Shown: positions 35,218 to 43,846 of the stretch, piece by piece
How positions within the stretch are numbered: position 1 is the stretch's first letter
How the letters are laid out: every line of letters starts with the position of its first letter
From: Methylobacterium sp. FF17
GTDB lineage: Bacteria > Pseudomonadota > Alphaproteobacteria > Rhizobiales > Beijerinckiaceae
NCBI RefSeq assembly: GCF_025813715.1
Contig: NZ_CP107532.1
Location: 5,460,501-5,524,500, forward strand
Direction: 5' to 3'
Length of the DNA: 64,000 bases
The notes under the pieces: model-generated
The model's database searches: none
What the model saw: only the letters and a program-made list of their open reading frames with translations
What the model was told of the DNA's origin: nothing
Position numbers and translations under genes: made by a program

Positions 35218-36075
35218 ATGCTGTACCTCGACAAGCGCCTGCAATACCCCGTGAAGGTCGACAGCCCCGATCCGGTCTATGCGCGCATGCTGCAGCAGGC
35301 CATCGGCGGCATCGAGGGCGAGATCCGCGTCTGCATGCAGTACTTCTTCCAGGGCTGGGGTGCCCGTGGGCCGACGACGAAGTACCGCGACATGCTCCTC
35401 AACACCGCCACCGAGGAGATGGGCCACATCGAGATGCTGGCCACGGCGGTGGCGATGAACCTGGAGACCGCGCCGACGAAGGTCCAGGAAGCCGGCGTCG
35501 CCGACGCGGTGGTGGGAGCCGTGATGGGCGGCGAGAACCCGCGCCACGTCATCGAGGGCATGCTGCACCGGCACGTGCTCTCCACCGGCATGGCCGCCTT
35601 GCCGGTCAACTGCGACGGCGCGCCCTTCGACATGAGCCACGTCTACGCCAGCGGGAACCTCGCGGCGGACATGTACTGCAACGTCGCCGCCGAGACGACG
35701 GGCCGGGTCCTGGCCGTGCGCCTGTTCAACGCCACGAACGATGCCGGCATGCGAGACATGTGGAGCTTCCTTATCGCCCGGGACACCATGCACCAGCAGC
35801 AATGGCTCGCCGTGGTGGAGGAGCTTGGGGGCAACGAGGGCAACCTGCCGATCCCGAACAGCTTCCCGCAGAGCAAGGAGCACGAGAAGTTCAACTACAG
35901 CTTCTTCGTCTCGACGCAGGATGGCTCGGCTCCGCCGGAAGGTCGCTGGACCAGCGGTCCCTCGCTCGATGGCAAGGGCACGTTCAACGTCGTGCAAAAC
36001 GCCCCCATGGGCGAGGAGCCCGTGCTCGGCCCGGCACGGCCCGACAGCGGTGCCCAGTCCCAGCAGATCGCTTGA
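35218..36075 (+). CDS. Manganese-containing catalase
   Basis: The 285-residue protein matches the di-manganese catalase family, which splits hydrogen peroxide without haem. The four-helix ferritin-like bundle carries the ligands: GGIEGEIRVCMQYFFQGWG (first Glu), ATEEMGHIEMLATAVAMNL (Glu-x-x-His), MLHRHVLSTGMAALP with NCDG and NAPF-like turns, NVAAETTGRVLAVRLFN (Glu) and IARDTMHQQQWLAVVEELG (His). Length fits KatN-type enzymes. ATG 35218 has GGCAGGAGA upstream. The CsoR/FrmR-type repressor downstream on the same strand and the Crp/Fnr regulator upstream may govern it in oxidative stress. Cytoplasmic. Confidence 0.92.
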   Translation: MLYLDKRLQYPVKVDSPDPVYARMLQQAIGGIEGEIRVCMQYFFQGWGARGPTTKYRDMLLNTATEEMGHIEMLATAVAMNLETAPTKVQEAGVADAVVGAVMGGENPRHVIEGMLHRHVLSTGMAALPVNCDGAPFDMSHVYASGNLAADMYCNVAAETTGRVLAVRLFNATNDAGMRDMWSFLIARDTMHQQQWLAVVEELGGNEGNLPIPNSFPQSKEHEKFNYSFFVSTQDGSAPPEGRWTSGPSLDGKGTFNVVQNAPMGEEPVLGPARPDSGAQSQQIA

Positions 36076-36178
36076 TCAAGACGGGGGCCTCGGGCGCGTC
36101 CTGAGGCCCCATCTTAGCCGCCAGCGCCCTCATGGTAGGTGTCTGAACCAGGGCCAGTGTCGGTTGGCCTGAGTGAGG

Positions 36179-36505
36179 ATGCGTGCCGTGACCGAGAGCA
36201 AGCTCATCGACGGGCGACTGGAGTTGCGGCGCAGCGAGGACGACAAGAAGCCGCTACTGCAGCGCCTCAACAAGATCGAGGGTCAGGTGCGGGGCTTACG
36301 CACCATGATCGAGGAAGACCGCTACTGCCTGGATGAGGTCCAGCAGATCAACGCGGTCTCCGCAGCGCTTCGTGAGGTCGCGTTGCTGATCATCAGCCAG
36401 CACGTGGCGCAAGGCGTCCAGCTCGCGGTTCGCGAACAGGAAAGCGATGGAGCGGTCGAGGATGTCATGCGCGTCCTGAAAGCCGCAATGCGCATGCGCG
36501 AGTGA
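36179..36505 (+). CDS. CsoR/RcnR/FrmR-family (DUF156) transcriptional repressor
   Basis: The 108-residue all-helical protein belongs to the CsoR family: LLQRLNKIEGQVRGLRTMIE is the signature DNA-binding helix start. Of the sensor residues, the first Cys is kept (EEDRYCLDEVQQI) and a His is present in the second helix (LIISQHVAQGV), but the third ligand Cys of copper-sensing CsoR is absent. It therefore resembles formaldehyde- or nickel/cobalt-type sensors (FrmR/RcnR) more than a copper repressor. ATG 36179 was used; GTG 36173 or 36188 are possible. It follows the Mn catalase by about 100 bases, so it could be co-transcribed and self-regulating. The effector is not settled. Confidence 0.82.
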   Translation: MRAVTESKLIDGRLELRRSEDDKKPLLQRLNKIEGQVRGLRTMIEEDRYCLDEVQQINAVSAALREVALLIISQHVAQGVQLAVREQESDGAVEDVMRVLKAAMRMRE

Positions 36506-36540
36506 AGGGCTCGCCGACCTGCGGGTTCGGGCAGCTCGGC

Positions 36541-36861
36541 CTAGCGGCATCGATTCAGCCGGTACGAGATCGAGGCCGACGGTCTCGGATCCTCGCTCGT
36601 CGACTGCGGGTCCGGCAACGCCGGTGGCCGCAAGGGGTCGCCGCTTGCCACCAGCTCCCGTTCGAGCCTCCTGAGCGACAGAGCCCTAAGGGCATTTCGT
36701 GCCGTCAACACCGACCATGCCCAGAGGACAGCCAGGACCGAGAGGTCCTCTCGGCTTCGGAACGCGCGCCGTTCGCTGCGGCCATCGTTCTCCAATCGGA
36801 TCATCTGCAGGCGCAGGAGCGCGATCTTCTCCGGAGGCGACGAGCTTCGACGGTGCGGCAT
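36541..36861 (-). CDS. Small hypothetical protein with strong ribosome site
   Basis: The 106-residue product is unrecognised. It has a helical, charged central part (EKIALLRLQMIRLENDGRSE, then SVLAVLWAWSVLTARNALRA) and a disordered Pro/Ser tail. The main support is AAGGAGG eight bases before the ATG at 36861, stronger than most sites here, together with a composition unlike the Arg/Pro-rich shadow frames around it. It overlaps no known gene. The helix VLAVLWAWSVL might associate with a membrane. Confidence 0.5.
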   Translation of the reverse strand: MPHRRSSSPPEKIALLRLQMIRLENDGRSERRAFRSREDLSVLAVLWAWSVLTARNALRALSLRRLERELVASGDPLRPPALPDPQSTSEDPRPSASISYRLNRCR

Positions 36862-37622
36862 GGCCCCTACCTCCTTCCATTCCCTCTGCGGCGTTGCGGG
36901 GCGATGTGCGCTGCAAGATTCCTTCTGTCGGGCGTTCCTTGCTTTCCCATCGCATGGGACGGCGGGTCCGCTCGTTGGAGCGAAGGCTCTCCCGGAGTTG
37001 ACGATGGGTACGCCCGCCGACCGGTATCGGACGTCCCTTCCCGCGAAGAGGGACCGGTCGTGGCCCAGGGGGCCTGCCTATGCCCCATCGTTCGATGCCG
37101 CGTTGCGGTACGGCGCATGGTAACCTTCCCCGCTACCGGGACGCCCCTGCATAAATGTAAGCGAGTATCCGAAGTTCGGCGACAGCAAACCAGGGGACGC
37201 CAGGTACATCGGACTCGTCCCCTGGCGAGACCGGCGACACCGCCCGACCCACTCTGTTCGTTCCGGCACCGTCCCCGAACCAGCATCGGAGCTGTAGCCG
37301 GGCGGACCCATCGAACGGGTAGCGGCTTGCTTGCGGCCCCCGGTCACCCGCCCGTGGCACCCGTCGACGTTCCTCCGACTTGCGGGACCTGCCGGCGCAC
37401 CTGGCAAGCGGCTCACCATCGTGCCGAAGGTCATTCGCCCGGACGCGTTGTGCATGCCAAGCGGAAGACCTCGGCCCCGATGCCGTCGGAGGGGCACCAG
37501 ACCCGCTCGACGGAACGGTCCGTCCCACGCGCGATCATCCTGACTGGCTCGGCACAGAATGGCCCTGGCGGATTTCGGCGCTCCGCCGTATACGCGTCGC
37601 CCCCTACCCTCCTTGGCTTCCC
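36862..37622. other. Intergenic region before nitrilase gene
   Basis: About 760 bases. Several overlapping frames exist on both strands (one on minus, 37078-37629, covers most of it), but none has a motif or a plausible start. A somewhat AT-richer patch around 37130-37190 could hold a promoter. Nothing else is supported. Confidence 0.4.
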
Positions 37623-38930
37623 ATGACACCCGCTGACTGGATCGAGAGCGCCTCGGCGCTCGCGGCGCGACACCGTGACCTTACGGACCTTTCGGCCGCG
37701 ACCTGTCGCAAGGCTCTGCTCGACGTCGACCGGCTCTTCAGGCAGGCACCGACGCCCATGCGCGAGGCGTACTCGCAGGTGCCTGAGCGGGCGCTCGTCG
37801 CTGCAGGCCGGCTCCGGGCGGATGCGGTGACGTCGGGCGACTACGCCTGGACGTTGCCCGTCGACGCGGACCTGCGTTCCTGGGCGCTGGCGGCGGGCGC
37901 TCAGGCGCGGGCCCTCGACGAGGTCCTCTTCCGCACGGCTCCGAGCCATTTCGGACCCGTCGATCCGGAGGAATGGCTCTGCGCCGCGAGCGGCGCCTAC
38001 GCCATCCCCCGCTCACGGGTGCGGGAATCCGAACGCCGCCGCGAGGGTCATCGCTTCACCCGACGCGGCATCCTGCATCACCGCGTCCTGCCGGAGATCC
38101 TGGAGGCGGGCTACCGCGTCAAGCTCGTCCGGCACGACACCACGGCTTCGCCCGCCGGCGAACAGGTGACGATGGGGGCGGCGCTCTTCCCCGGCCTGAA
38201 GCTGGCAATCCGTTCGGCCGATGGAGGCTTCGTGGTCACCGACGCCATCTGCGACGGCGCGGCGGACACGGTAGCCAGGCAAATCGAGGCAGCCTACGCC
38301 GGGGGCTGCTTCGCGGCGATGTGGCCCGAGCTCACCGTCACGCCGGCGCTGCTCGCCCTAATCCGCGACACCCTCGGGCTGCGCATCCTCACGGCCGACC
38401 CGCGCAGCGCGCTGCAGATGGTCGTCGCCGGCTCCTGGCACACCGAGGAGGATGGTAAGGTCTGGAACGTCGCCACCGTCCTCGACGGCTACGGAGCGGA
38501 AGCGCTCACCTATCGGAAGGTGCTGCCCTACCGCGATGGGAAGATCGGCACCGAGGCCATCGGGATGCCGGCGGAGGTGCCGGTGCTCGTCACCGACGAC
38601 CACCTGTTCGGCTTCGGCATCTGCAAGGACTTCTGCGATCTCGGCGTTACGCTCGCCTACAAGGACCTCGACGTCGACCTCGTGCTCGTGCCCTCGATGG
38701 GCAACCCCGCGACCATGGAGGGGCATCGCAGTACGGCCAAGGGAATGCGCGTCACCTTCGGGACCCGGGCCTTCGTGGTCCAGCAGGCCGATCCGGACGG
38801 ACCGACGGCCGAGCAGCCCGGCTGGGTGCTGCCCTTCCCGGAGGATCCGACCGGAAAACCGGTCGCCGAGCTGCGCCAGGGTGGGGATTGGCAGGTCTAT
38901 ACGGGAACCATACCGCGCGGCGGCGACTAG
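37623..38930 (+). CDS. Nitrilase-superfamily (C-N hydrolase) protein
   Basis: The 435-residue protein is a two-part molecule. Residues 1-150 are helical and unassigned. Residues 180-435 are a carbon-nitrogen hydrolase domain with the Glu-Lys-Cys triad: WPELTVTP (Glu), TYRKVLPY (Lys) and FGFGICKDFCDLG (nucleophile Cys). MGNPATMEGHRSTAKGM follows as expected for the family. It should cleave an amide or nitrile bond; the target is unknown. Nitrilase domains with extra N-terminal regions occur in several predicted conflict systems. A winged-helix gene follows 56 bases later. ATG 37623 was chosen because it is the first after the stop-free leader and precedes the conserved region. Confidence 0.82.
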   Translation: MTPADWIESASALAARHRDLTDLSAATCRKALLDVDRLFRQAPTPMREAYSQVPERALVAAGRLRADAVTSGDYAWTLPVDADLRSWALAAGAQARALDEVLFRTAPSHFGPVDPEEWLCAASGAYAIPRSRVRESERRREGHRFTRRGILHHRVLPEILEAGYRVKLVRHDTTASPAGEQVTMGAALFPGLKLAIRSADGGFVVTDAICDGAADTVARQIEAAYAGGCFAAMWPELTVTPALLALIRDTLGLRILTADPRSALQMVVAGSWHTEEDGKVWNVATVLDGYGAEALTYRKVLPYRDGKIGTEAIGMPAEVPVLVTDDHLFGFGICKDFCDLGVTLAYKDLDVDLVLVPSMGNPATMEGHRSTAKGMRVTFGTRAFVVQQADPDGPTAEQPGWVLPFPEDPTGKPVAELRQGGDWQVYTGTIPRGGD

Positions 38931-38986
38931 ACGAAAATGTGAAACGTCCTAGAATGAGGGCGAGCGAAGCTGAAAGGTTATGAAGG

Positions 38987-39898
38987 ATGGCGACTGACGC
39001 GACGCTGGACGACATCGCGCTGGGCGACGTCGGTCCGGCACAGGCGCGGGCGGCCCTCTCCAAGGCGTTCGGCGGCGAGGATCCCAAGGCGGTGGGACGG
39101 GCCTATACCGTGTTGAGGGCCTGGGTCTGGAAGGCGCTGGACGGCCGGCGGCGCGATGCGGAACTGCGCGAGTGGTTCGACGTCCTGAAGCGCGCCGCGG
39201 CCTTCCTGAGGACGCGGGACGTCGCCCTTGCGGAGCGCGTGGCCGCGCTGCACGAGCTCATCCACGAGTCCATCGTCGTGTCCGAACGGCTGCCCATGAG
39301 GGCCGTCCTGCAGCGTCGCCATGTGCGCGACGTGCTTGCCATGCTGGTCGTCGCCCCGGGCGGGCGCCTCGACCGCGCCGAGGTCGGTCGCCGGCTCGGC
39401 CTCAAGCAGGGCAACCTGACGCGCGTCCTGAACATGGTGACGGAAGCCGGACTGGCGGAGCGCACCGTGCACGGCAAGCAGGCCGAGTTCCAATTGACCC
39501 GCGCGGGCTTGGACGCAGCGGCCGAGCTCGGCTTTCGCAAGCCCACCCCCAAGCCAGTGGCCAGGACCCGGGTCCGAACGGATCGTCGCACCGAAAGCGC
39601 CCCCCTGCCTGGCTTTTCGGACGCGGCGGCAGGTGCAGCCATCTACGACTCGTTGGAGCGGGATGGTTTCACGCTGCTCGGCTTTGCGAGTGACCCCGGG
39701 GGAGCGCTCATCGACCAGGGCCTTTCCCGCGGGAGGTTGTATGGCAAGGCGCAGCTGATGGAGCATGCATCGGCCCTGACCTTTCTGGAGAAGCCGTCGG
39801 CGGAAGCCATGCCCCAGGGATCCCCTGCCCGACCGCCCTTGGCGCCTTCCCCGGCCCGAAGGTCGAGGAAGGCGCGTGCGGAAGCTGCCCACGATTGA
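38987..39898 (+). CDS. Winged-helix protein paired with the nitrilase
   Basis: The 303-residue protein has a helical N-terminal half (1-110, with KRAAAFLRTRDVALAERVAA) and a winged helix-turn-helix in 110-180: RRHVRDVLAMLVVAPGGRLD, then RRLGLKQGNLTRVLNMVTEA and GLAERTVHGKQAEFQLT. This resembles MarR/ArsR-type readers of DNA or of repeated substrates. The C-terminal 100 residues are Pro/Ala-rich and end in a basic tail. It follows the nitrilase gene closely, so the two are likely one operon. Its role may be repression of the pair. Confidence 0.72.
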   Translation: MATDATLDDIALGDVGPAQARAALSKAFGGEDPKAVGRAYTVLRAWVWKALDGRRRDAELREWFDVLKRAAAFLRTRDVALAERVAALHELIHESIVVSERLPMRAVLQRRHVRDVLAMLVVAPGGRLDRAEVGRRLGLKQGNLTRVLNMVTEAGLAERTVHGKQAEFQLTRAGLDAAAELGFRKPTPKPVARTRVRTDRRTESAPLPGFSDAAAGAAIYDSLERDGFTLLGFASDPGGALIDQGLSRGRLYGKAQLMEHASALTFLEKPSAEAMPQGSPARPPLAPSPARRSRKARAEAAHD

Positions 39899-40613
39899 GG
39901 TTGCGGGACCGGGCGAAGGCTGTCTGCTTCGACGGCAGCCTTCAGCTGGTCGTGACTTCACCATACTCCAGCTCTGATATCATCGACCGCACCGTTCGCG
40001 CAGATGTCGATTCTGCTCCGGTCGAGCCGCCGGCCGGCGATCAGGGGCGGCCACGCCCTTGTCCCTTCGCATCGCCTGCTCGAAGCTTGCCCGAGCCGCT
40101 GAGAAGGGCGGGCCAGCACGAGGACCTTTTCTCCCGATGGTGGATGCCGGGGAGCGAGGCCTTCCTGATGTTCCCCGATGTCCGCGGTTTCCGGCTCGCC
40201 CGAAGGCATCTCGGAACGATGCCCGGGGATCGTCGGCCTGGCAGCCCGCGGGGCTACCCTTTTCGCGAGTTACGAGCTCGTTGCGCTTGCCCGGATTCTC
40301 GACGTTCGCGGTGGCGAACTTGCCCCGGCCCGTGTCGCGTAGCCGCTTCCCGATTGGGCGGGCGACACCTCCTTCAGACCGCTTGCTCTTCTCACCGAGG
40401 ACACTGATGGCAGCGCCTTCGTCCTGGCACCTCTACGCTCGCCGTGACGGCTATCGAGCCGACTTCTTGGACCACTTTCCAGGCCCTCACCGTCGGCCGA
40501 GGAGGTAACGATCCTGGATGGTCTGGACGCGTATGCCCATTTGTTACCGCGCGCTTGGCTCGTAGCGTCCGACGCTCCGCGACAAGGTCGCCGGTCTCTC
40601 GGACAAGGCCTTC
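39899..40613. other. Intergenic, no gene seen
   Basis: About 715 bases downstream of the winged-helix gene. Two plus-strand frames (39895-40407 and 40059-40508) read through without a domain or ribosome site and share bases with each other. I see no terminator. Confidence 0.4.
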
Positions 40614-40850
40614 CTAGGCGCCTCCGTTTGGGTGGCGATGATACTTCGAACCCAATGCCGCGGCCCGTGCCCGCGCCTCCAGCGCCTTGACGCGATGATG
40701 CCTTGCAAGGCTGAGGAAGCCGTCGGCGGTCTGGCGGCCGCCGGCCTGACGGCAGGCGTGGGCGATCTCCGCAAACTCTCGCGCGATGCCCTCGTCCGCA
40801 ACGATGGCGCGGAGCAGTTCATCCATGAGACCGTCGGCGGCGTCACGCAT
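40614..40850 (-). CDS. Small hypothetical helical protein
   Basis: The 78-residue product (MRDAADGLMDELLRAIVADE) looks like a compact helical hairpin: a first helix ending GIAREFAEIAHACR, a turn QAGGRQTADGFL, and a second helix RHHRVKALEARARAAALG. I do not recognise a family. The ATG at 40850 has GGGAGGG five bases upstream, a strong ribosome site, and is preferred over 40928. It is convergent with nothing and divergent from the GAF kinase gene at 40937, so it could share that promoter region. Confidence 0.6.
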   Translation of the reverse strand: MRDAADGLMDELLRAIVADEGIAREFAEIAHACRQAGGRQTADGFLSLARHHRVKALEARARAAALGSKYHRHPNGGA

Positions 40851-40855
40851 CCGTG

Positions 40856-40862
40856 CCCTCCC
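40856..40862 (-). promoter_or_regulatory. Shine-Dalgarno for small gene at 40850
   Basis: GGGAGGG on the minus strand, five bases before the ATG at 40850. It decides this start over an in-frame ATG 78 bases upstream. Confidence 0.65.
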
Positions 40863-40936
40863 CGGCACGTGTCTCTCCCCGAAACGGGTCGTCGCGACCA
40901 ATCTGTGGTAAGGCCGTAAAAAACTCAATCAGGGGG

Positions 40937-42187
40937 ATGGATTTGACGGACAAGGCCGCGCCGGCCGTTGCGCCCGAGCAGGGCGGCAGCGTGGCCGAGG
41001 AACTTGCCTACCGCCTGCGCCAGCAGCAGCTCGCCGCCGAATACGGGCTTTTCGCCCTGAGAACCCACGATACCGCCGCCTTGCTGCAGGAGGCGACGCG
41101 GGTCTGCGCGCTCGGCCTCCACAGCGAGCTCTGCAAGGTCATGGAGTACCTACCCGACGAGCGGCAGTTCGTCGTCCGTGCAGGCGTCGGTTGGAAGCCG
41201 GGCGTGGTCGGCCATGTCCGCACGGGAGCCGACCTTGAGAGCCCTGCGGGGTACGCCTTCAGGACCGGCGAGCCGGTCATCTCCAACCACCTGCAGGCCG
41301 AGACGCGGTTCCGCACGCCCTCCATCCTGGTCGAGCACGGCGTGAGGCGGGCCGTCAACGTGCTGATCCAGGGCGAGTCCAAACGTTTCGGGGTCCTGGA
41401 GGTGGACAGCCCGACCGAGGGCCGGTTCACGCACGCCGACCTCGCCTTCTTGCAGGGCTTCGCCAACCTGCTCGGCGTCGCCATCGAACGGCAAGAGGCC
41501 GAGGAGGCGCTACGGGCCAGCGAGAACCGGACCCAGGCCAACGAGACCCTGCTGCAGGGCGCGCTGGCGCATCAGGAGGTGCTGATGCGCGAGATCAGCC
41601 ACCGCGTCAAGAACAGCCTCTCCATCGTCGCCGGCCTGCTCAGCATGCAAGGCCGCACCGCGACCGATCCGGCCCTGCGGCAGGCGCTTGAGGATGCCCG
41701 TTCCCGGGTCCAGACCATCGCCGGCGTCCATGACCGGCTCTGGCGCTCCGACGAGATCCACAGCGTCAACCTCGCCGAGTTCATGGGCGAGCTGTGCGAG
41801 GAGCTTCGCTCGTCCGCCCGGCCTGGGCAGACCCTGGTCTGCGACTTCGCGTCGGTCTCGGTCGCGACGGACCAAGCCGTGCCCCTGGGCCTGCTTGCCA
41901 ACGAGCTCGTCACCAATGCCTTCAAGTACGCCTACCCGGACGGTGGGGGTGAGGTACGGCTCTCGATCCACCCTGGGGAAGCAGGATGCCTGCGCATCAC
42001 GGCCTGCGACCGGGGCGCCGGATTGCCGCCGGGCTTCGACGCGGGCCGGTCGAGGAGCCTCGGCATGAAGCTCATCGCGACGCTTGGGCGGCAGCTTGGC
42101 GGCGAGCCGACGTGGGAGTGCGCCGAGCCGGGAACCCGGTTCTTGCTCGACTTCCTCCCGCGACCGGGCTCGCGGGACAAGGCATAG
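40937..42187 (+). CDS. GAF domain HisKA_2 sensor histidine kinase
   Basis: The 416-residue protein has a GAF domain in residues 25-175 (CALGLHSELCKVMEYLPDER, FRTPSILVEHGVRRAVNVLI), a short coiled helix (QEAEEALRASENRTQAN) and a HisKA_2 kinase region with phospho-His in MREISHRVKNSLSIVAGLLS. An ATPase domain ends it (LLANELVTNAFKYAYPD, CDRGAGLPPGF, SLGMKLIATLGRQLGG). It is cytoplasmic and senses an unknown small molecule. The start is ambiguous: ATG 40937 touches its AGGGGG directly, while TTG 40943 has the same site at ideal distance. Partner regulator unknown. Confidence 0.87.
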   Translation: MDLTDKAAPAVAPEQGGSVAEELAYRLRQQQLAAEYGLFALRTHDTAALLQEATRVCALGLHSELCKVMEYLPDERQFVVRAGVGWKPGVVGHVRTGADLESPAGYAFRTGEPVISNHLQAETRFRTPSILVEHGVRRAVNVLIQGESKRFGVLEVDSPTEGRFTHADLAFLQGFANLLGVAIERQEAEEALRASENRTQANETLLQGALAHQEVLMREISHRVKNSLSIVAGLLSMQGRTATDPALRQALEDARSRVQTIAGVHDRLWRSDEIHSVNLAEFMGELCEELRSSARPGQTLVCDFASVSVATDQAVPLGLLANELVTNAFKYAYPDGGGEVRLSIHPGEAGCLRITACDRGAGLPPGFDAGRSRSLGMKLIATLGRQLGGEPTWECAEPGTRFLLDFLPRPGSRDKA

Positions 42188-42792
42188 GGGCAGGCCCCTT
42201 CCGGCAAGAGTATAGGATCACGCGGCGTGGATTGCGGGTGCCTTCGAAGTTGCGGTTTCGTGGCCCTCGCCAAGCTTGGCGGTGTCGGGCATATCCTTCA
42301 TGGGGCACGTAACGAACTTCGGTCCAGCAGCGCCCACGATGCTTTGGGCATGGCAGCGCGGTGGGCGGGTCACCCCCGGACCGCCATCGTCGCGCCTACC
42401 GTTGGGAGGGCGGGGTCCTGCAGGACCAACGTCTTCCAACCGTGCGTGGCCGTAGGAAATCACCAGGGTCTCGGCATTTTCCGGGAGCCACGTGTGTCGG
42501 CTGTCTTACTGGATCGAATCTGATGCCTGGTGCGCACCGTGGGTGTCTATCACCGGTGGCAATCGCAACCTGGCTCCTCGTCCGGAAGCGGACGTTCCGA
42601 ATTCGACCCAGCCCCATCGTACGAGCTGCTGCGGGGACTGCCCGAAAGCGGACATACGCCTGGGTTCAATTCGACGGCGAAAAATGAACCTTCGCGGAAG
42701 CTGGCCACATCTGCTTCCGTGCTGTCCGATTTGCTAAGTCCGAATGATTGCGATGGGTGGCTTTCTGCTCATCTGGGCGAATGAGGCAATCC
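42188..42792. other. Intergenic, repetitive-looking sequence, no gene
   Basis: A 605-base gap between convergent genes. It contains GGAAGCGGAC at 42580-42600 and a GAAAGCGGAC variant at 42643-42655. Similar CCGCTT/AAGCGG-bearing sequence appears at 50155-50180 and 50250-50265. I recognise the type as short dispersed intergenic repeats seen in this group, but cannot prove copy number here. No coding frame is supported. Confidence 0.4.
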
Positions 42793-43788
42793 TTACCTCA
42801 GCATGTGCTCCGCAGCTGGACTGAAGATGTCGATGGATCCCTCGCTTCCGACAGAACGGATGCAGCATGCGAGATGGTTCGCGCGCGCGAAAGCCGACCC
42901 ACGCTCCGAGCCGAGGACCATCAAGGCTGTAGCCAGCGCATCGGCGACCATGCAGGAGGCATGGATCACCGTGACCCCGAGCAGCCTCGTCTCAACTGGG
43001 TGGCCCTGGCGCGGGTCGAAGGTATGGCCGACAAGACGTCCCCCAAGATTGAGGGCGCGCCGGTAGTCGCCTGAAGTGGCGACGGACAGGTCGTGCAGGG
43101 CGACAACGATTTCGTCCGCCTCCAACCCGAGAGGTTCCAGGGCGACCCACCAGGGATTCCGGTTTGGCTTAAGGCCCCGCCCGCGTAGCTCGCCGCCAAT
43201 CTCGACGAGGTGGTTTCTCGCACCCTGTGCCGTGAGCAGCTCCGACAGAACATCGACCGCATAGCCCTTAGCAATGCCGGACAGGTCGAGTTGCAGCCCA
43301 CCGGGCTGAACTGCGCTCCGCGTCGCCGAGTCGAGGGCGAGCTCGCTCCAGCCAGTCCGGGCGAGTGCCGACGCGATGGCCTCTGCCGCGGGAGGTTTTT
43401 CGACGGGACCCGGTGGCCCAAACCCCCAGAGATCCACGAGGGCGCCGAGAGTGGGATCGTAGGCGCCGCCACTGGCTTCGGCGATTAAGCAGGCTGTGGC
43501 CAGGACGGTGAACAGCGCATCGGGCAGAGGCTGACGGCTGCCTGCCGGAGCACGGTTGAACCGGCACAATGCGGAATCCGGCTCCCAGTGACTGAGCTGC
43601 GCGTTCAAGCGTCCGAGTTCGACCTGGATCAGATCTCGGAGATGGGCAACGTCGCGATCCGGTGGCGGCACGAAGCTGACCGACCAAGTGGTGCCCATGG
43701 TCCTCCCGCCAATAACCTCGACTGTGCCGCCAAGCACGGCATCAGGCCCGATCGGTGCCAGCGTCAGCGGAATTAGGAGGCGGCGCAC
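42793..43788 (-). CDS. apbE: FAD:protein FMN transferase (ApbE family)
   Basis: The 331-residue product has a signal-like start (VRRLLIPLTLAPIGPD) and the ApbE fold: TMGTTWSVSF near 30, SHWEPDSALCRFN (the D/N-S-x-L-S-x-x-N flavin-site region), GAYDPTLGALVDLWGF (Y-D-x-T-x-x-x-L), LQLDLSGIAKGYAVD (D-L-G/S-G-I-A-K-G-Y) and VIHASCMVADALATAL near the end. The enzyme attaches FMN to a Thr/Ser of target proteins in the periplasm. It is the last gene of the iron operon. The start was taken as GTG 43788; the frame extends further upstream into the DUF4198 gene. PepSY proteins are plausible targets. Confidence 0.85.
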   Translation of the reverse strand: MRRLLIPLTLAPIGPDAVLGGTVEVIGGRTMGTTWSVSFVPPPDRDVAHLRDLIQVELGRLNAQLSHWEPDSALCRFNRAPAGSRQPLPDALFTVLATACLIAEASGGAYDPTLGALVDLWGFGPPGPVEKPPAAEAIASALARTGWSELALDSATRSAVQPGGLQLDLSGIAKGYAVDVLSELLTAQGARNHLVEIGGELRGRGLKPNRNPWWVALEPLGLEADEIVVALHDLSVATSGDYRRALNLGGRLVGHTFDPRQGHPVETRLLGVTVIHASCMVADALATALMVLGSERGSAFARANHLACCIRSVGSEGSIDIFSPAAEHMLR

Positions 43789-43846
43789 CAGCCGTGCTCT
43801 TCGCGTGAGGGCTCGGTGGCGGGTCGACGGGGACTGCGCGCGCTCA

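Noticed and set aside
36502..37626. 374-codon plus-strand frame after the CsoR-type gene
   Set aside because: Arg/Pro/Ser-rich, without a domain or ribosome site, and it overlaps a minus-strand gene with a strong Shine-Dalgarno; treated as non-coding.
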